Source: Algiphilus sp022763315 (GTDB lineage Bacteria; Pseudomonadota; Gammaproteobacteria; Nevskiales; Nevskiaceae). From it: a stretch of 64,000 nt of DNA. The notes below the pieces were generated by a model. The model did not search any database. It was not told where the DNA came from and was given only the letters and a program-made list of their open reading frames with translations. Of this stretch, positions 62,097 to 64,000 are shown piece after piece (positions within the stretch are counted from its first letter, which is position 1; every line of letters begins with the position of its first letter). Location of the stretch: NCBI RefSeq assembly GCF_965249985.1, contig NZ_OZ252280.1. One strand, 5' to 3'. Both the position numbers and the translations under genes were made by a program.

Positions 62097-62690
62097 ATGC
62101 GATCCGAATCGGCCACCTACATCATCCTCGCCCTTTGTATCGGGGTCTTCGGCCTGCAATTGCAGAGCCCCGACGGCCTATTGCGTGACTTCGCCTTGTG
62201 GCCGCTGGGCGCGGGTTTCCAGCCTTGGCAGGTCGTCACCAGCGCCTTCCTGCACGGCGGCATGTTCCATCTCTTCGTGAACTGCTTCGGCATCTGGATG
62301 TTCGGGCGCGAGGTGGAAAACGCATTGGGTACCGCGCGCTTCGTGCAACTGTTCGCTGTCAGTGTCTTGACCGCATCCATCACCCAGCTTATCGCCGTGG
62401 GCTTCGGCGATCCGGTACCCACGGTAGGCGCGTCCGGCGGTCTCTTTGGATTGCTGGCGGCTTTCGCTGTGCTCTTCCCGCGACGACAGATCATGTTGCT
62501 GATCCCGCCCATCCCGATGCGGGCTCCGGTGTTCGTCGCGCTGTTCGCGGCATTCGAGTTGTTTGCCGGCATCACGGGAACGCTGTCCGGCGTGGCGCAC
62601 TTCGCCCATCTCGGCGGCTTGATCGGCGCCTTCATTCTGTTGCAGCGCTGGCGCCGGCCGCGACGCCCACCGCCGGGCCCCTGGGCCTAA
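62097..62690 (+). CDS. Rhomboid intramembrane serine protease
   Basis: A 197-residue protein with six membrane helices. The catalytic Ser113 is in VGASGGLFGLL and the His171 in FAHLGGLIGAF; the HGGMFHLFVNCFGIW element of L1/TM2 with its His and Asn is present too. It cleaves membrane proteins within the bilayer. It ends 4 bp inside the convergent alkB stop region (both stops near 62687-62690). Confidence 0.94.
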   Translation: MRSESATYIILALCIGVFGLQLQSPDGLLRDFALWPLGAGFQPWQVVTSAFLHGGMFHLFVNCFGIWMFGREVENALGTARFVQLFAVSVLTASITQLIAVGFGDPVPTVGASGGLFGLLAAFAVLFPRRQIMLLIPPIPMRAPVFVALFAAFELFAGITGTLSGVAHFAHLGGLIGAFILLQRWRRPRRPPPGPWA

Positions 62691-63328
62691 CGGACCTTGC
62701 GAAAGGTCAGATTGATGCGAAAGCGACCAACCAGCGGGTGATGGCCGTCGGGCACGGGGAGAACACCGTGATAGTGAAAGCGGGTCGGGCCACCCCAGAC
62801 CACGACATCGCCGTGGTACAGAGGCAGGCGATGACAGGGATCCTCGCGTCGCGCGCCTCCAAACAGGAAGGTCGCGGGCAGGCCCAGAGAGACGGAGACA
62901 ATCGGCGCTGCCGCATCGCGCTCATCCTGATCGCGGTGCAGAGAGAGCCGCGCGCCGGGCGCATAACGGTTCAGCAGACAGGCGTCCGGCGCAAAACCCG
63001 GATAGCCCGCTTCCTCGGCAGCAGCAACCGCCAGGCTCCAAAAAACCGCCGGCATGGCGGGCCAGGCGCGACCGCTTTCGGGGTCAGTGCGCAGGTAGCG
63101 ATAGCCAAGGGCATCGCTCTGCCAGCCAAGCGGCCCGCAGTTGCTGTTGGCTGTTGACATGGCGCGGCCGCCGGGCGTTTGCATGTGACGCCAGGGGGCA
63201 GAAGCGATCACCGCATCAACGCCCGCCTTCAAGGCAAGGGCCTGGGACTGCGCCCAACCACCGAGTAGCACGGCACCCGCTGCGATGCGATGACAGCGCC
63301 TGGTTTCGGGGAAGAGCTCGGCGGTCAA
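62687..63328 (-). CDS. alkB: Alkylated DNA repair dioxygenase
   Basis: A 213-residue Fe(II)/2-oxoglutarate oxygenase that removes methyl groups from 1-methyladenine and 3-methylcytosine. The metal ligands are His and Asp in SLHRDQDERDA and His in FHYHGVLP, with the 2-oxoglutarate Arg in RFRINLTFR. GPLGWQSDALGYRYLRTDPE and PDACLLNRYAPGA follow E. coli AlkB closely. The start is a TTG at 63328 with GGAG 6 bases upstream; it overlaps the stop of the small upstream ORF (TTGA), suggesting translational coupling. Confidence 0.93.
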   Translation of the reverse strand: MTAELFPETRRCHRIAAGAVLLGGWAQSQALALKAGVDAVIASAPWRHMQTPGGRAMSTANSNCGPLGWQSDALGYRYLRTDPESGRAWPAMPAVFWSLAVAAAEEAGYPGFAPDACLLNRYAPGARLSLHRDQDERDAAAPIVSVSLGLPATFLFGGARREDPCHRLPLYHGDVVVWGGPTRFHYHGVLPVPDGHHPLVGRFRINLTFRKVR

Positions 63329-63504
63329 TGGCGCTCCGCGGCAGTGCCGATTTCGCATTGCGCACCCTGACATCCGAGCTTCTTGCGGCCGAGCCAAGCG
63401 CCCAGCGCGGGAAGAAAGCACCGCCAGCCCAGGCGTACGGGGCGCGCAGCTTGCCGACGACAGGGCAGATCGTGCACGCGATTGCGAAACGTGAGCGTCG
63501 CCAT
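63325..63504 (-). CDS. Tiny ORF between MOSC gene and alkB
   Basis: A 59-residue frame, MATLTFRNRVHDLPCRRQAA and onward, with a basic composition, three Cys and a possible short hydrophobic stretch (LGWRCFLPALGAWLG). I do not recognise it. The case for translation is its packing: the ATG comes 2 bases after the MOSC stop and the stop overlaps the alkB start. It could also be a leader that couples alkB translation to the upstream gene. Confidence 0.45.
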   Translation of the reverse strand: MATLTFRNRVHDLPCRRQAARPVRLGWRCFLPALGAWLGRKKLGCQGAQCEIGTAAERH

Positions 63505-63506
63505 GC

Positions 63507-64000
63507 TCAGGGCCCGCGTTGCAGAACGCTGATGGGCGCATCCTGCCAAACCACGCCGGAAGCAATCACCCGCCAGAACACCCCGCGCAAGCGGTGCGTG
63601 CGATAGCCGGACCACTGCACGAAGCGCAGGGCATCGTCTCCGAAGCGCCGGTGGAACTTGGCGCAGCCGGTATGGGGCTTCGGGCTGACGACGACCTCTG
63701 CCTCGCCGACGCGCAGGTGACTGCCGGTGGGAAGGTTCGCCATCGTGATATCCAGGTCGACGAAAAGATTGTCGCCGAAGACTGTCAAAGGCTGGCCGTT
63801 GGCGATCAGCGCCGCCACCGGGTGCGCCATGACGGCCAGCTGCGCTTCCGGGTCGCGCGGTGGTCGCCGTGACCAGCCGTCGCCCTCCAGACCTTCCTCC
63901 ACGAGCAATCGCGCCTCGGACAAGGGCTCGCGTTGGCCGTTGGCCAGGCGGCGGGCAATGAAGCGCAGTCTCCCCGTCTCCGTCTCTGACTGCGGCAGCT
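63507..64000 (-). CDS. MOSC-domain protein (N-terminus beyond window)
   Basis: The last 164 codons of a MOSC-domain protein; the frame is open at the window edge. MOSC proteins handle sulfur and molybdenum cofactor. The conserved cysteine region is VVVSPKPHTGCAKFHRRFGD, preceded by LFVDLDITMANLPTGSHLRV, as in small stand-alone MOSC proteins. Detoxification or reduction of N-hydroxylated bases by related YiiM/YcbX is known, which would suit its position before alkB, but this is an inference from context. Confidence 0.88.
   Translation of the reverse strand, partial: LPQSETETGRLRFIARRLANGQREPLSEARLLVEEGLEGDGWSRRPPRDPEAQLAVMAHPVAALIANGQPLTVFGDNLFVDLDITMANLPTGSHLRVGEAEVVVSPKPHTGCAKFHRRFGDDALRFVQWSGYRTHRLRGVFWRVIASGVVWQDAPISVLQRGP

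Overview
The window is 64 kb of GC-rich bacterial chromosome with dense, short-spaced genes. The gene content (RF3, flavodoxin-type HemG, YaeQ, YghU, AlkB, TrxC, FadL, NodT-type efflux, KatG) points to a gammaproteobacterium. I place it no further than that, and the genus is not recognisable to me. Two stretches differ in composition and content. One is an accessory region at about 10.9-24 kb made of nested mobile elements. The other is a short AT-rich islet at about 46.9-48.0 kb.

Layout. 1-2.4 kb: prfC (cut by the window edge), a small HNH protein, and a tRNA-Ile(CAU) gene split in its anticodon loop by a 234-nt group I intron. 2.6-9.2 kb: a heavy-metal RND efflux operon (CzcI-like, CzcC, CzcB, CzcA, PII-like). 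9.2-10.9 kb: a rhodanese-class III cyclase fusion, divergent from an isoprenylcysteine-methyltransferase-like membrane protein. 10.9-18.8 kb: a decayed IS21 remnant, then a Tn7-like transposition module. The module has a fused TnsA-TnsB, a TnsC with eroded Walker motifs and a TniQ/TnsD, all translationally coupled. Beside it lie a divergent zinc-finger protein, a small HTH protein and an orphan MbcA/ParS-type antitoxin. 18.9-23.1 kb: an intact IS21-family element that cuts the transposase of an ISL3 (ISPpu12-like) element carrying lspA, a cation diffusion facilitator and a MerR regulator. 23.3-23.75 kb: three tandem 140-bp repeats built from a tRNA 3' half whose T-loop is split by a hairpin-rich insert.

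23.8-45.6 kb is mostly housekeeping and envelope genes: a coiled-coil protein, GST, a secreted esterase lipoprotein, an OMF-MFP-RND drug efflux operon whose adaptor seems to start at CTG, YaeQ, a GGDEF cyclase, TrxC, YghU, an MFS transporter and a glycine-zipper lipoprotein. It also holds two paralogous lipoprotein amidases behind a near-perfect sigma-54 promoter, a CaCA antiporter and a cytoplasmic catalase-peroxidase. 45.9-64 kb: a DUF2235 hydrolase, an AT-rich membrane-protein gene, a DUF3012 lipoprotein, a DUF418 protein, a COG0523 metallochaperone, a glyoxalase-family protein, a FadL-type porin, a haloalkane dehalogenase, a histidine kinase, a fasciclin protein, a second catalase-peroxidase with a signal peptide, HemG, a 1-Cys peroxiredoxin, a class V aminotransferase, a rhomboid protease, AlkB, a tiny coupled ORF and a MOSC protein.

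The most unusual parts are the Tn7-like module (fused TnsAB with intact catalytic residues, a nucleotide-binding-defective-looking TnsC and unfamiliar accessory proteins) and the tRNA-linked elements (the tRNA-Ile group I intron and the tRNA-3'-half repeats). All functional statements come from reading motifs in the sequence. No database search was run.
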